From NCBI GenBank assembly GCA_905178155.1, contig CAJINV010000016.1:1497824-1561823 (forward strand): a stretch of 64,000 nt of DNA, given 5' to 3'. This DNA comes from Amoebophrya sp. A120. Taxonomy: Eukaryota > Sar > Dinophyceae > Syndiniales > Amoebophryaceae. A program made the translations under genes and the position numbers. The notes below the pieces were generated by a model, which ran no database searches, was not told where the DNA came from, and saw nothing but the letters and a program-made list of their open reading frames with translations. Shown one piece after another: positions 47,401 through 55,652 of the stretch (position 1 is its first letter; each line of letters begins with the position of its first letter).

Positions 47401-50400
47401 CCCTTTAAGCTAGTATCTAGTTAGTGCACTGCTACTGCTGCCGCCTGCTACTACTGCCGGGCTGTGGCCCCCCGGCTTGCCGAAGACGAATGGCATGGGG
47501 CCCCCGGCGGTTTGTTCTTTTTGGCTTTTGCTAGTTTTTGCTTCTGGGCCGGGTCCCGTCGGCTTTCGTTCCGCGGGCACTGCCGCGGCGCTGCTCGCTC
47601 ATGCTGCTCGCTCATGCTGCTCACTCCTCCGCTCTCTCAACTGCTCTCTCTGCGCCATTCTTTCTTCTAAACGTGCTCATGCATTCTACATAACAGTCTA
47701 TCAGGGTTTGTAAGGAAACTAGAAAGGAAGTGATGATGATCTACACAGACTACAGCTACATCTACAGCCCCATATGCAATTTTTCCCCGCCCGCGAGTAC
47801 GATTCCTGTATCTTTCTGTGAAGCCCCACGACCGAATGAGAGCAAATGACAGACCGACACCAATTCCAAACCCCCACGCCGCGCATGCAAAAATAGGGCG
47901 AATATACTTGAAGGGCTCAATACGTTCCCGCAAGGATATGCGCCGCGGCGTCACAAATTTCCTGCAGAAGATCTGCAGGGCTCATGACCTCGAGAATAGC
48001 AAACCGATTTTCACCTTGTCATGCTAAATCTGCAGCATGCAAAAATCTGTGTTGCATGATTACCAAAAGTCGTCCAGTTTTGACGAAGCCAGGAGGTAGT
48101 TTGTCATGCAGGATAGGCATTAGAAAGGTCTCGCAGAATCTGTCATGCTAGGTCCTGCATTCCAGACCTCGCGGGCCATGGAAAAGCAGCACGGCAAATC
48201 GCGCACTCTTCCAGACCCAGACATTTTTGCACTTGATACACGTACTGGAGAAAGGTCTTCCCGCAGCGCAAAACCCTATACCCCGCACTGCGCCAGGTCA
48301 TCAAGTTCAGCTTTTCGCGCCGCAGGTCGTTGGACAGTTTTTGCTTTTCATGCACAGGGTTTCCATTACTGTCCACCCCGGTCTTCATGTTGATCTCCTG
48401 CGCATGCAGCGCTTCCGAGATCAAATCCTCATCAGCCTCATCCGGAAATAAGCCAAACGTCGCGGAAACGGAGGAGTCTGGCTTGGCCGCCACCACCCGG
48501 AGTTTCTCCCCGGAAGCGGAGGGTAAAGCTGAATGCGGTTCGAATTTCAAGCTTCTCCGCGGTAAAAACGTGTACTGGTCCACGGTGTGCTGGTGGGAGA
48601 ACGTGGTGGAACCTAAGCCGAAATTCGGCGACTCTGGCAGGTGGAAGGGCGTTTCCGGGTGATTCGAGTTGCCCATAAACTTCGACAAATCGTACCCGCC
48701 CGCGTTCGCGGGTGTCATCCCCGGCATCAAACTGTTTTGAAGATTATCCTGCGCAAAAGTACCGCACTCGTACAACTAATTGCACCAGTCATGCATGACA
48801 AATCTTGTTTCTTTAGCGAAATCAGCATTACAAATTCCATTTTTCCTTCTGAAAAAATTTGTATTGCGATTTATTTTTATACTAGTACGATACTTTTGCA
48901 ATGCATAAAGATTCTGTTGTTGCAACGCCAGCAAGCCCGATGAACTACTGCCGCCACTGATCGACGTGTCCCAGACGATCGGGCCGAAAATGATGTCCTC
49001 GATCTGGTTCGCTCGCTCCGCCAGATCGACATGCTTCGGCAAATACGTGAACTTCTGGAAATCCGCCGTGTTGTCCCCGGTATTCGTCTTGTCGGGGCCT
49101 TTATCAAATGTAAAAATGTCTGGGTCTGGAAGGTTCTGAGACTTGTCATGCACATTTTGCATGAGCCATGATGTCTGTGATGCATGCCCTAGCATCACAG
49201 ATTTTTTGAGGGCTTCTTGATGCCTATTCCGCATGACAAATGCCCTCCCCGCGTAGCAGGCATTACGCTCCCTTTGCTGCCCATGCAATACAGATTTTTT
49301 TGTAATTCAAATTCAGCATCACAAGTTGAATTCTTCCAGACCCAGACATTTTTGCATTTGATAGCCTTCCAGATCGTTGTCCCAGTACCGCGCATGGTCG
49401 GGGTCCTCCAGATTCCACAAGTGTCCCGTCAAAGAACTGTCGCTCCACGCGATCCATCCCGCTTCGGCAATATGCATTGCAAATATGTCTGCGTCTGGAA
49501 GGATGCGAACTTGTGATGCGCATTTCGCAACACAAACAAATCTCTCATGCAGAGGCAGCAAAAGATGCCCATTTCCTGTCACCAAAGTGGGGGATTTTTC
49601 ATGCGGATTAGGCAATGCGAAAGATTCTCGAAATCTGTCATGCTAAGGCTTCCATGCCAGACCTTCTGTGTCATGCAAAAACAGCATGACCTTTTCCAGA
49701 CCCAGACATATTTGCATTTGATAAGCCAGCTGTCGGTGCAAATCCTCGTAGTCGACGAAGAGAAACAGGCGGTCCCGGGGCATTTTCTTCGGCTTCAGCA
49801 TCTTGTTCAGTTGCGTGGACCGAAGCTGCTGCTCCACGTTGATTTTCAAATTTTCACTGTCATAGTTCCGGTTCGAGTAAGCCTGGTCATAAAACTGCTG
49901 CTGGGTGGCCTGCGGTGGTTGTTGCTGACCATTTTCCGCGAAGGAAGAAGATCCTCCACTTGTAGTTCCCGCTCCTTTCTTCCCCGATCCTTTGGAGCTC
50001 GTTTTTTGATTTTCTCGCCCACTCACCACGTCCATTTCAAAGTCCCCGTACGGGTTCCAAATTTCGTCCCAGATCGCGCCGTTCGTGTCCGGACGCTCTC
50101 TTAAAATTGATATGGCGTTCTCAACTGTTACATTCTCAAGTGTTACATGGATTTGTCATGCAAGAATGGGAAAAGTGAAAGGGGGGAGGTTGCATCTGTA
50201 GCACTACAAATTCCGAACAGATTTGGGTGCTGTTTAGCCATTCGCAAATTTGTCATGCGAAGCCGCTTGATCGTGTGGATCTTGATGATCATTTTGCACG
50301 ACAAATCATGTAAACAGTTGAGAATGTAACGTTTGAGAACGCCATAATTGATCTGAAAACCGTTTCGTCGTCCACATCCACGACGTACTCGTGGTTCAAC

Positions 50401-53400
50401 AGCTGCCCACCACTGTTCTTCCCGGAGTTAGCACTACTTCTCGCAGAAGTTGTTCCTCTCCGCGCCCGTGCGGCGTCCTCGCCACCGCCGGTGATTGTGT
50501 TTTTCAACCTCTGCAGTATGCAATGTAAATTTCCTGTACGTGTACATGTACAAAATGCATGACAAATTTCGCTAACTTGCAGTGTCCACCTTGTCATGCT
50601 AGACTAGGATTGAAGGCAAGTTTTGTCATGCAGTGGCTGCATTTGTACGTGTACAGGAAATTTACTGTGGATATGCAGCATAGTTTCCTCGCTCGCGTAC
50701 GGATCTCCGTCCAGCTCCTGCGGTGTGTATCAACTGTAAAAATGTCTGGGTCTGGAATTCCAACTTGTCATGCTGATTTTGGATTCTAAAAAAATCTGCA
50801 TTGCATGAGCAGCAAAGAGAGTCCAAGTTTTGCTACACGGAAAGAGCATTTGTCATGCGGCATAGGCATCAGGAAGCCCTCACAAAATCTGTGCTGCTAG
50901 GGCATGCATCACAGACATCAGGAGTCACGCACAATGTGCATGACAAGCCTGGCAATCTTCCAGACCCAGACATTTTTACATTTGATAGGGTGACCGCCTG
51001 CACAAACTTCTGCATTTTCCGCGCGTACTCCACGGTTTTCCGGTACCGCTTTTTCAACTCTTCCTCGGTCGCCGGGGGCTCCCAACGGTTCGTCCTCTTG
51101 CTGTCGATGAAGGACATTTTTTGGAAGTCCTTTTTCGTCTGCTCGGCCCACATCAGGAAATTCCGCTCCCTGGGGATCCGTAGGGCGCAGAAAGCGAGTA
51201 ACGGGGAGGTAAAAGTGGAAAATTTATCCGATAAATCCTTCCGGACGTACGTCAGTCTCGCGAGTTCAAAACATTCCCGCACTTCCGTCATCTGCCCAAC
51301 GAAAGCGAAGGAACCCCAGGACTCCGGGAAGAGCATCCGTTGCTGCATGAAGTGCTGGATCATCAACAGCGCGTGCGGGCCGGGCAACGGGCGCCGGCTG
51401 TTCCCGCTGATCGCCGAACCCAGCTCTTCGTCCAGCCCCGGCGGGAAAAGCTGGATCCCCGCTGGGTCACCGCCCTTCAACTGCCGATACTTACGGGACT
51501 TCTTCCCCAACTCGGAATTCTGCCCGTCGTCGAAGTAGCTGGAGTAGCCCATCACCCCCCGGATTTGCTTGTGCAGGGCCTTCCGAGGATAGCGAAAGTT
51601 GTCGACTCTCTGCCGATACAGCTGTTTCATGTCGATGTCATTGGTCGAGAGGAGGTGGTATTTCCGCAGAAGTAGGGCTATGCGTTGCAAATATGTCTGG
51701 GTCTGGAAGAGCAAAACTTGTGATGCTGCATTTGGATGCTAAAAAAATCTGTATTGCCTGAGCTACAGCAAGAGAAGTCAAATTTGGCTACGCGGAGACG
51801 GCACTTGTCATGCAGGATACGCATCGATAAGCGCTCAAAAAATGTGTGATGCTATGGCATACATCACAGACATAGTGGATCATGGAAAATGTGCATGGCA
51901 AACTTGTCGTCTTCCAGACCCAGACATATTTGCACTTGATAAGCCCCTGCTCGCCGGAGATCCCGATGTTTTTGTTCAAGGGGTCGAAGAACAACTTCCC
52001 CGCCTATCGCAAGAACAAACTGTTTCACTGTGAACTTGTGATGCAGAAAAAGCATCACTGAAGTGTTTGTCTTGCTACACATGCAAGACAGTGGACTTTT
52101 AGCTGTGTTTTCCCTTAGGAATCTCGCATGGCAAATCTTCTCTGTCATGCGGAACAAACTTGTGATGCAAAAGTTGCAAAATCCTTACAGTGAAACACTC
52201 TTTTCCCGTGATACCGCCAGCGCGGGGTTCAATCCGGACCGCTTCTTGCAAAACTTCTCGTTCACCGCATACGCCAGGTGGATCTGCTCCAAAAGCAATT
52301 TCGCATCCTTGATCTGCCGTCCCTGGTTGAATAAATTCGACACCTTCTTCGCGACGGAGGAATCGCTTTCCTATGCTGTGCAAAAGTATCGCACTCGTAC
52401 TAATTGCTTTTATGCATTACAAATCTTTTTCTTAAGGCAAATACGCATTACAAATTCGATTTGCAATGCTGAGCTAATTTGTATTGCAATTTCTACTAGT
52501 ACGATACTTTTGCAGTTCATATTTCCAGCAGCTCGTCGAAAATTGCGGATCGCAAATCGTGCTTCAACTTCGTCTATCAAATGTAAAAATGTCTGGGTCT
52601 GGAAGATTCTGAGACTTGTCATGCATGTTTTGCATTGGCCATGATGTCTGTGATGCATGCCCTAGCATCACAGATTTTTTGAGGGCTTCGTGATGCCTAT
52701 TCCGCATGACAAATGCTCTGTCCGCGTAGCAAAAATTGCATTCCCTTTGCTGCTCATGCAATACAGATTTTTCTGGAATCCAAATTCAGCATCACAAGTT
52801 GCATTCTTCCAGACCCAGACATTTTTACATTTGATATCGTCTGATAGGTCGGCCAGTAACTGTTCGCGAAAAATTTTTTCAGCATCGGCCACCCCTCGTC
52901 GGACCCGCCCGTGCTGGCGTCCAACCACCGCCGGACGGTGTAGGACTGGTGCTGCCAATCGAGTCTTTGTTCGCAAGAAAGCCGCATGTGGTCCGCCGCG
53001 GCGCGGAAGACGTCCTGCCGGAGCCTCTCCAGGTCGATCTCGTAGTCCCCTCCAGTGACTTTCGTGTGCGTGAGAGAGGACGCAGTGCCCGCGCCAACAG
53101 CACCGATCCCGATCATCAACGGCAACGCAACGGGCGCAGCGCCAATGGCCGCGGCGACGCCGGCGGCGGCGGTGGCCGCGCCGCCGAGAAGAGCCGCACG
53201 GGAGGAAGGGAACAGGCTCTGGATTTTTTGGAGAGTTTCAGTGGTCTTGAAAGTCTTTTCATCCGGCTGCAAAGAAGATCATGAAAAACGCATAGATTTT
53301 GACAAGAAGAGGACCCTACGTGCGCATAATGCTTGCCTGATAGGTCGCATATCACAAGCTGTGTGGTTCATCTTGCATGGCCAGCATATTATACAAAGTT

Positions 53401-54776
53401 CGAAAGTACTTCTACCTGCGGCGTCGTGATTCCCAGCTGGTTCCCGAGTGTCTGCCGCGTTTTCACCAAACCTCCGAGCCCGGCGGACTGCAAAGCGATC
53501 ACCACGTCTTCCGGAATCGGCGCCGGAAAGTACGCCTTACCGGTGTTTGGCACGTCGTTGTACTGATCCAGATACTCGTTTCGGAGGATCCCGCTGGCTT
53601 CCATAGGATTCTGCTGCGGCACATAGGGATTTTGCTGCTGGTAGTTGTAGTTGTATCCGGCACGACGCTGCTGCTGCTGCTCGAGAAAAATTGTGGTTTC
53701 CCCAGTTTCGTTTGCAGTTGCCGGTGACGAAAAACTCGATTTTACCCCGACATCATCCTGCTGCTGCTGTTGGTCGACCTGAGGATGAAGATGACCTTGT
53801 TGTTCATGAGCTGCAGCAAAACTACCTCCACCAAGAAGGTGATCTTCTTCAACATCTGCGAGGCTGATCCGCACCCCGTCGATGACACTGAAGTCGTCAG
53901 TATTTTCAGCGTTCTCCACCTCTTCCTCGCCACCCCCTGCAGTTTTCAGAAACGACGAGGACGAGGAGGGTGTAACTCCCGATCCCGCTCTGTGTCCATC
54001 GTGCGCATGATCATGAGAATGTTCGTGAAGATTGTGATGGTCGTGGTCATGGCCGTCGTCCCCGTGTAAGCAGCCTTCATGACCTCCACTATGATCGTGG
54101 CTGTGACCACCTTTCTCCAGCGGGTGCTTCTGCTGCTCCCAGAACGCCGTCTTCACTTCCTCCTTTACCTTGGTGAAAACCAGCGTGTCCTTCGTGAATT
54201 TGAAGGGCTTGTTATGACAGTGCACAACTCCCCCTCCGCCTCATGTGCTGTAATGCAAAATACCAAATGCAAATCCACTCTTTCCCCTTTGGCACTCCTT
54301 GCATGACAGATTCCGGAACGACCCGAAGCAGAACTAGAATCGGTCCGGAATTTGTCATGCAAAAGCTGCATTTACGCGAAGACTTCTGTTGCTGCTTATG
54401 CCCTTCAAATGAGGAGGAGGGGAAGTTGTGCACTCTCATACTTGTCCTCCGTGCCGTCCTCTTTCGGCTCAAAGTTCTCGAGGTTCTCCTCCGTCCACAG
54501 CGGACCAAAGAACGCAGCGACCGGGAGGGGAAGAAATTTGAAAAGAAGGCAGGATAGTAGGATGGGCAGGAGAATAGCACCGCACTTCGATACTAGTCTG
54601 GAGTTTGAGATGAACGTAGTGCCGAATATGGACGACCCGGCAGCGGAGACAGTAGTAGAATGCTGCTGATGCGCCTGTGCCCCGACTTTACTAGCAGCCG
54701 AAGAGATGACCTTGTCATCTCTTGCCGCGGAGCAGCGATGTTGTCTTTCTCTTTTCCTTTTGGCAGAACCCACCAT
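29466..54776 (-). CDS. Giant signal-anchored, mucin-like protein with SFLQ/E motifs (6,153 residues)
   Basis: The gene has 27 exons, 25 introners and one GT-AG intron (53267-53415). With one target copy kept per introner the exons sum to 18,462 nt, an exact multiple of three, and every junction is in frame. The start is ATG 54776 and the stop TGA 29466. Residues 1-65 are basic; 66-90 are a single hydrophobic anchor, suggesting a type II membrane or secreted protein. Features in order: His/Asp-rich tract (about 144-186), Gly/Ala hydrophobic hairpin (about 395-435), helical blocks, His-rich acidic tract (about 1500-1600), Ala/Gln repeats with two 120-residue copies (about 2230-2470), a compact block with LTGDPNPFAREAQMYAE (about 3000), a PPLDGAK repeat (near 3960), a Ser/Thr mucin-like tract (about 4160-4300), poly-His (near 4525) and Pro/Gly/Met repeats. 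Seventeen SFLQ/E-type motifs are spread along it. The function is unknown. Confidence 0.85.
31186..31333. mobile_element. Introner, family C
   Basis: This 148-bp element has GTAAATTTC-type inverted ends and a perfect duplication, tcggc. Excision joins LNYMP to TEYHST in the giant gene. Confidence 0.93.
32757..33016. mobile_element. Introner, family A
   Basis: This 260-bp element has ATGTCTGGGTCTGG inverted ends and a perfect duplication, atagt. Excision joins NKRDY to RKKADA. Confidence 0.93.
34042..34186. mobile_element. Introner, family B
   Basis: This 145-bp element has GCAAAAGNATCGCACTCGTA ends and a perfect duplication, agttt. Excision joins LHASKT to LGWVDR. Confidence 0.93.
36481..36660 (-). 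repeat. In-frame coding tandem repeat (PPLDGAK unit)
   Basis: Two copies of about 87-96 bp in the giant gene encode APEALPPLDGAK(N/S)HPFTYG followed by RRGP. They differ by a few substitutions and one 9-bp insertion, so the duplication is recent. Confidence 0.88.
37111..37219. mobile_element. Introner, family F variant
   Basis: This 109-bp element has ends TATTCCNTGAAAATTAACCA in inverted arms, then CATCCCCATCCA. Its duplication is gttag/gttcg (4 of 5 match). Excision joins FERQPN to AVPIVN. Confidence 0.9.
37600..37855. mobile_element. Introner, family A (forward copy of an inverted pair)
   Basis: This 256-bp element has a perfect duplication, gcccg. Its interior matches the reverse complement of the element at 37942-38193, so the two are sister copies in opposite orientation. 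Excision joins CADGP to SEYVTR. Confidence 0.93.
37942..38193. mobile_element. Introner, family A (reverse copy of an inverted pair)
   Basis: This 252-bp element has a perfect duplication, cttgg. It lies 86 bp from its inverted sister and leaves an 81-nt exon between them. Excision joins ALRFQ to DQWIGN. Confidence 0.93.
39537..39654. mobile_element. Introner, family F
   Basis: This 118-bp element has AACACCCATCCTGCCCATCC inverted arms and a gatgc/aatgc duplication (4 of 5 match). Excision joins ENDRH to QEILRR. Confidence 0.9.
39759..40019. mobile_element. Introner, family A
   Basis: This 261-bp element has a perfect duplication, tgtcc. Excision joins QDWKD to NFANET. Confidence 0.93.
40954..41267. 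mobile_element. Introner, family E
   Basis: This 314-bp element has ends TATGGGAGTGTCAGGATTGA and their inverse, with a perfect duplication, ctttc. Excision joins TFEEK to AKDNCQ. Confidence 0.93.
42431..43150 (-). repeat. 360-bp in-frame tandem repeat in the giant gene
   Basis: The same words recur exactly 360 bp apart (for example CTTGTTGAACTGCTGGAGAC at 42432 and 42792). They encode two 120-residue copies with RMEPLVRSLQ-type and QQQLHAQEELDHQAQLEQHQ blocks and AGAGMG-type Ala/Gly/Met leads. Weaker relatives of the AG-M-LA-MAP lead occur about three more times in the same exon. Confidence 0.88.
43983..44167. mobile_element. Introner, family J
   Basis: This 185-bp element begins TATGCAACACAAATTTACCG and has a weaker inverted arm (GTACGGTAAAAACG ... 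GGATA). The duplication catgt/cacgg matches at only 3 of 5. Excision joins PRPV to HENPAV in frame. Confidence 0.78.
45151..45259. mobile_element. Introner, family F
   Basis: This 109-bp element has AACACCCATCCCCATCCA inverted arms and a perfect duplication, gttgt. Excision joins DRTDN to GKKVHT. Confidence 0.93.
45302..45555. mobile_element. Introner, family A
   Basis: This 254-bp element has a perfect duplication, tcgtc. Excision joins DSDVD to EHGEKI. It lies 42 bp from the family F element at 45151 and leaves a 37-nt exon. Confidence 0.93.
46463..46618. mobile_element. Introner, family B
   Basis: This 156-bp element has a perfect duplication, cgcac. Excision joins LIACA to EIDEKR. Only a 51-nt exon separates it from the interrupted introner at 46675. 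Confidence 0.93.
46718..48014. mobile_element. 1,297-bp insertion nested in an introner
   Basis: The insert is flanked by a 5-bp direct repeat, CTTGT (46713-46717 and 48015-48019), as expected of a transposition. It has no ORF I can support and no clear terminal inverted repeat. It contains four copies of CAGGTCACAGTCATCC-type sequence (46835-47015), a GC-rich centre near 47,460-47,600 and a small TGCTCGCTCATGC repeat at about 47,590-47,630. It may be a non-autonomous element of unknown class. Confidence 0.75.
46833..47018. repeat. Four short interspersed repeats (CAGGTCACAGTCATCC)
   Basis: The word CCAGGTCAC(A/G)G(T/A)CATCC followed by a G/C-rich CTG occurs near 46835, 46922, 46959 and 46997, inside the nested insertion. 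The spacing is irregular (about 87, 37 and 38 bp). Confidence 0.85.
48745..48907. mobile_element. Introner, family B
   Basis: This 163-bp element has a perfect duplication, aagat. Excision joins LQQQNL to QNSLMP. Confidence 0.93.
49102..49363. mobile_element. Introner, family A
   Basis: This 262-bp element has a perfect duplication, gcctt. Its interior is nearly identical to the element at 52575-52836 in the same orientation. Excision joins NDLEG to PDKTNT. Confidence 0.95.
49471..49724. mobile_element. Introner, family A
   Basis: This 254-bp element starts TATGCATTGCAAATATGTCT. Its flanks ggcaa/agcca match at 3 of 5. Excision joins HRQLA to EAGWIA in frame. Confidence 0.87.
50111..50346. 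mobile_element. Introner, family D
   Basis: This 236-bp element has ends TATGGCGTTCTCAA(A)CGTT and their inverse, with a perfect duplication, attga. Excision joins TVFRSI to LRERPD. Confidence 0.94.
50517..50673. mobile_element. Introner, family C
   Basis: This 157-bp element has AAATTTCCTGTACGTGTACA-type inverted arms and a perfect duplication, tgcag. Excision joins EETML to QRLKNT. Confidence 0.93.
50728..50987. mobile_element. Introner, family A
   Basis: This 260-bp element has a gtgtg/gggtg duplication (4 of 5 match). Excision joins VQAVT to PQELDG in frame, leaving a 49-nt exon before the next element. Confidence 0.9.
51679..51941. mobile_element. Introner, family A
   Basis: This 263-bp element starts TATGCGTTGCAAATATGTCT. 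Its flanks agggc/agccc match at 3 of 5. Excision joins GEQGL to LLRKYH in frame. Confidence 0.87.
52005..52213. mobile_element. Introner, family H
   Basis: This 209-bp element starts TATCGCAAGAACAAACTGTT, with an inverse arm ending CCCGTGATA and a perfect duplication, ccgcc. Excision joins LNPALA to GKLFFD. Confidence 0.93.
52372..52521. mobile_element. Introner, family B
   Basis: This 150-bp element has a perfect duplication, tttcc. Excision joins FDELLE to SDSSVA, with a 48-nt exon between it and the element at 52575. Confidence 0.93.
52575..52836. mobile_element. Introner, family A
   Basis: This 262-bp element has a perfect duplication, tcgtc. It is a near-identical sister of 49102-49363. 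Excision joins PTYQT to KLKHDL. Confidence 0.95.
54213..54440. mobile_element. Introner, family G
   Basis: This 228-bp element has ends TATGACAGTGCACAACTCCC and their inverse, with a perfect duplication, cttgt. It is the first intron of the giant gene; excision joins GTEDK to PFKFTK. Confidence 0.94.
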
Positions 54777-55652
54777 ATTTTCTGATTTCAAACTTACCGT
54801 GCTTGTAGAAGTGAAGACTCGTCAATTATACAGGTAGATCATAGTACAACAAGCACGTCGTGCTACAAACTGGAATTCACCAGGACGTCAACGATTTGCA
54901 GTCGTTCATGTCACAACAAGTAGGTCAAGCAAAAACGCGATCGGTACACGAACACGATGCGGATGCATTGCTTTGCGATACTTATCATCTGAGCCTGACC
55001 TCGAAAACTAGCGCGGCCGGGCAGAGAACATCATCATGATCGAAACGCGAATCGAGTTCGAGATCGAGCGAGACGAATAAAACGAGACGAAATCAATGCA
55101 CAACCAAACTCAGACGATGTAATTGGTCTCAACTACTGCGAATGCGAAACGAGAATTGGTATTGGATGCATATGGCACGATCTCCAGACTACACTCGTGC
55201 ATCAACATATGGCTTCAGAAGTTCTTTTCACCTCTCTAACTCTTAGTCGATCGATGCGAAAGCGAAAAGTGACAGTGAGCCGAAAACGATATAAACGAAG
55301 TTCCTCGTGGAGAGGCAGATGAGGTGATTTGCTGATACATCATGCCCTTTGTTCACAAGAAGAAACAGCGGATCTTGACAGATCATGCATGGTCCATTCT
55401 AAGAAGTAAAGAGCAAGTTGGTCTGATGGACACGCATGAACTGGAACATGATGCGGAAGTGGCATTGCACTAAAAACGTCATCGCGCCTACAACGATTGA
55501 GTTTCGCCATTGAATTTCGCTTTCAAGATTTTTAGTATTCATGCTCGATTAGTTCGCTTTCAGTTTCACATCTGTCGTCTGTGGGGAACTGCTTGTGTTT
55601 TAGCAGCAAAAAAGACACCAGGTTGTAAACGGAAACGCACATCATCTCTTCT
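54777..55652. other. Intergenic, nothing recognised
   Basis: This 876-bp spacer lies between the start of the giant gene and the stop of the SWR1-like gene. It should hold the giant gene's promoter. A GTAAGT word just upstream of the start (near 54796) could mark a 5' untranslated exon. No ORF or introner was seen. Confidence 0.5.

Larger units (their letters stand above)
46675..48238. mobile_element. Family A introner interrupted by a 1.3-kb insertion
   Basis: The left piece (46675-46717) and right piece (48020-48238) add up to 262 bp, the commonest length of intact family A copies here. The outer duplication is gacgt/cacgt (4 of 5 match). Excision of the whole 1,564 bp joins KTFLQYV to AEAAIVT in frame, so the enlarged intron should still be removed. 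Confidence 0.9.

Noticed and set aside
29466-54776. Splitting the giant gene into about ten separate genes, one per long ORF
   Set aside because: Every introner removal keeps frame, the total is an exact multiple of three, and the apparent starts and stops of the pieces fall inside introners.
54777-54791. Start of the giant gene at 54791
   Set aside because: That codon is TTG; the first ATG in frame is at 54776. For the same reason the left-edge gene starts at 3497 rather than 3557, and IMP4 at 9646 rather than 9679.
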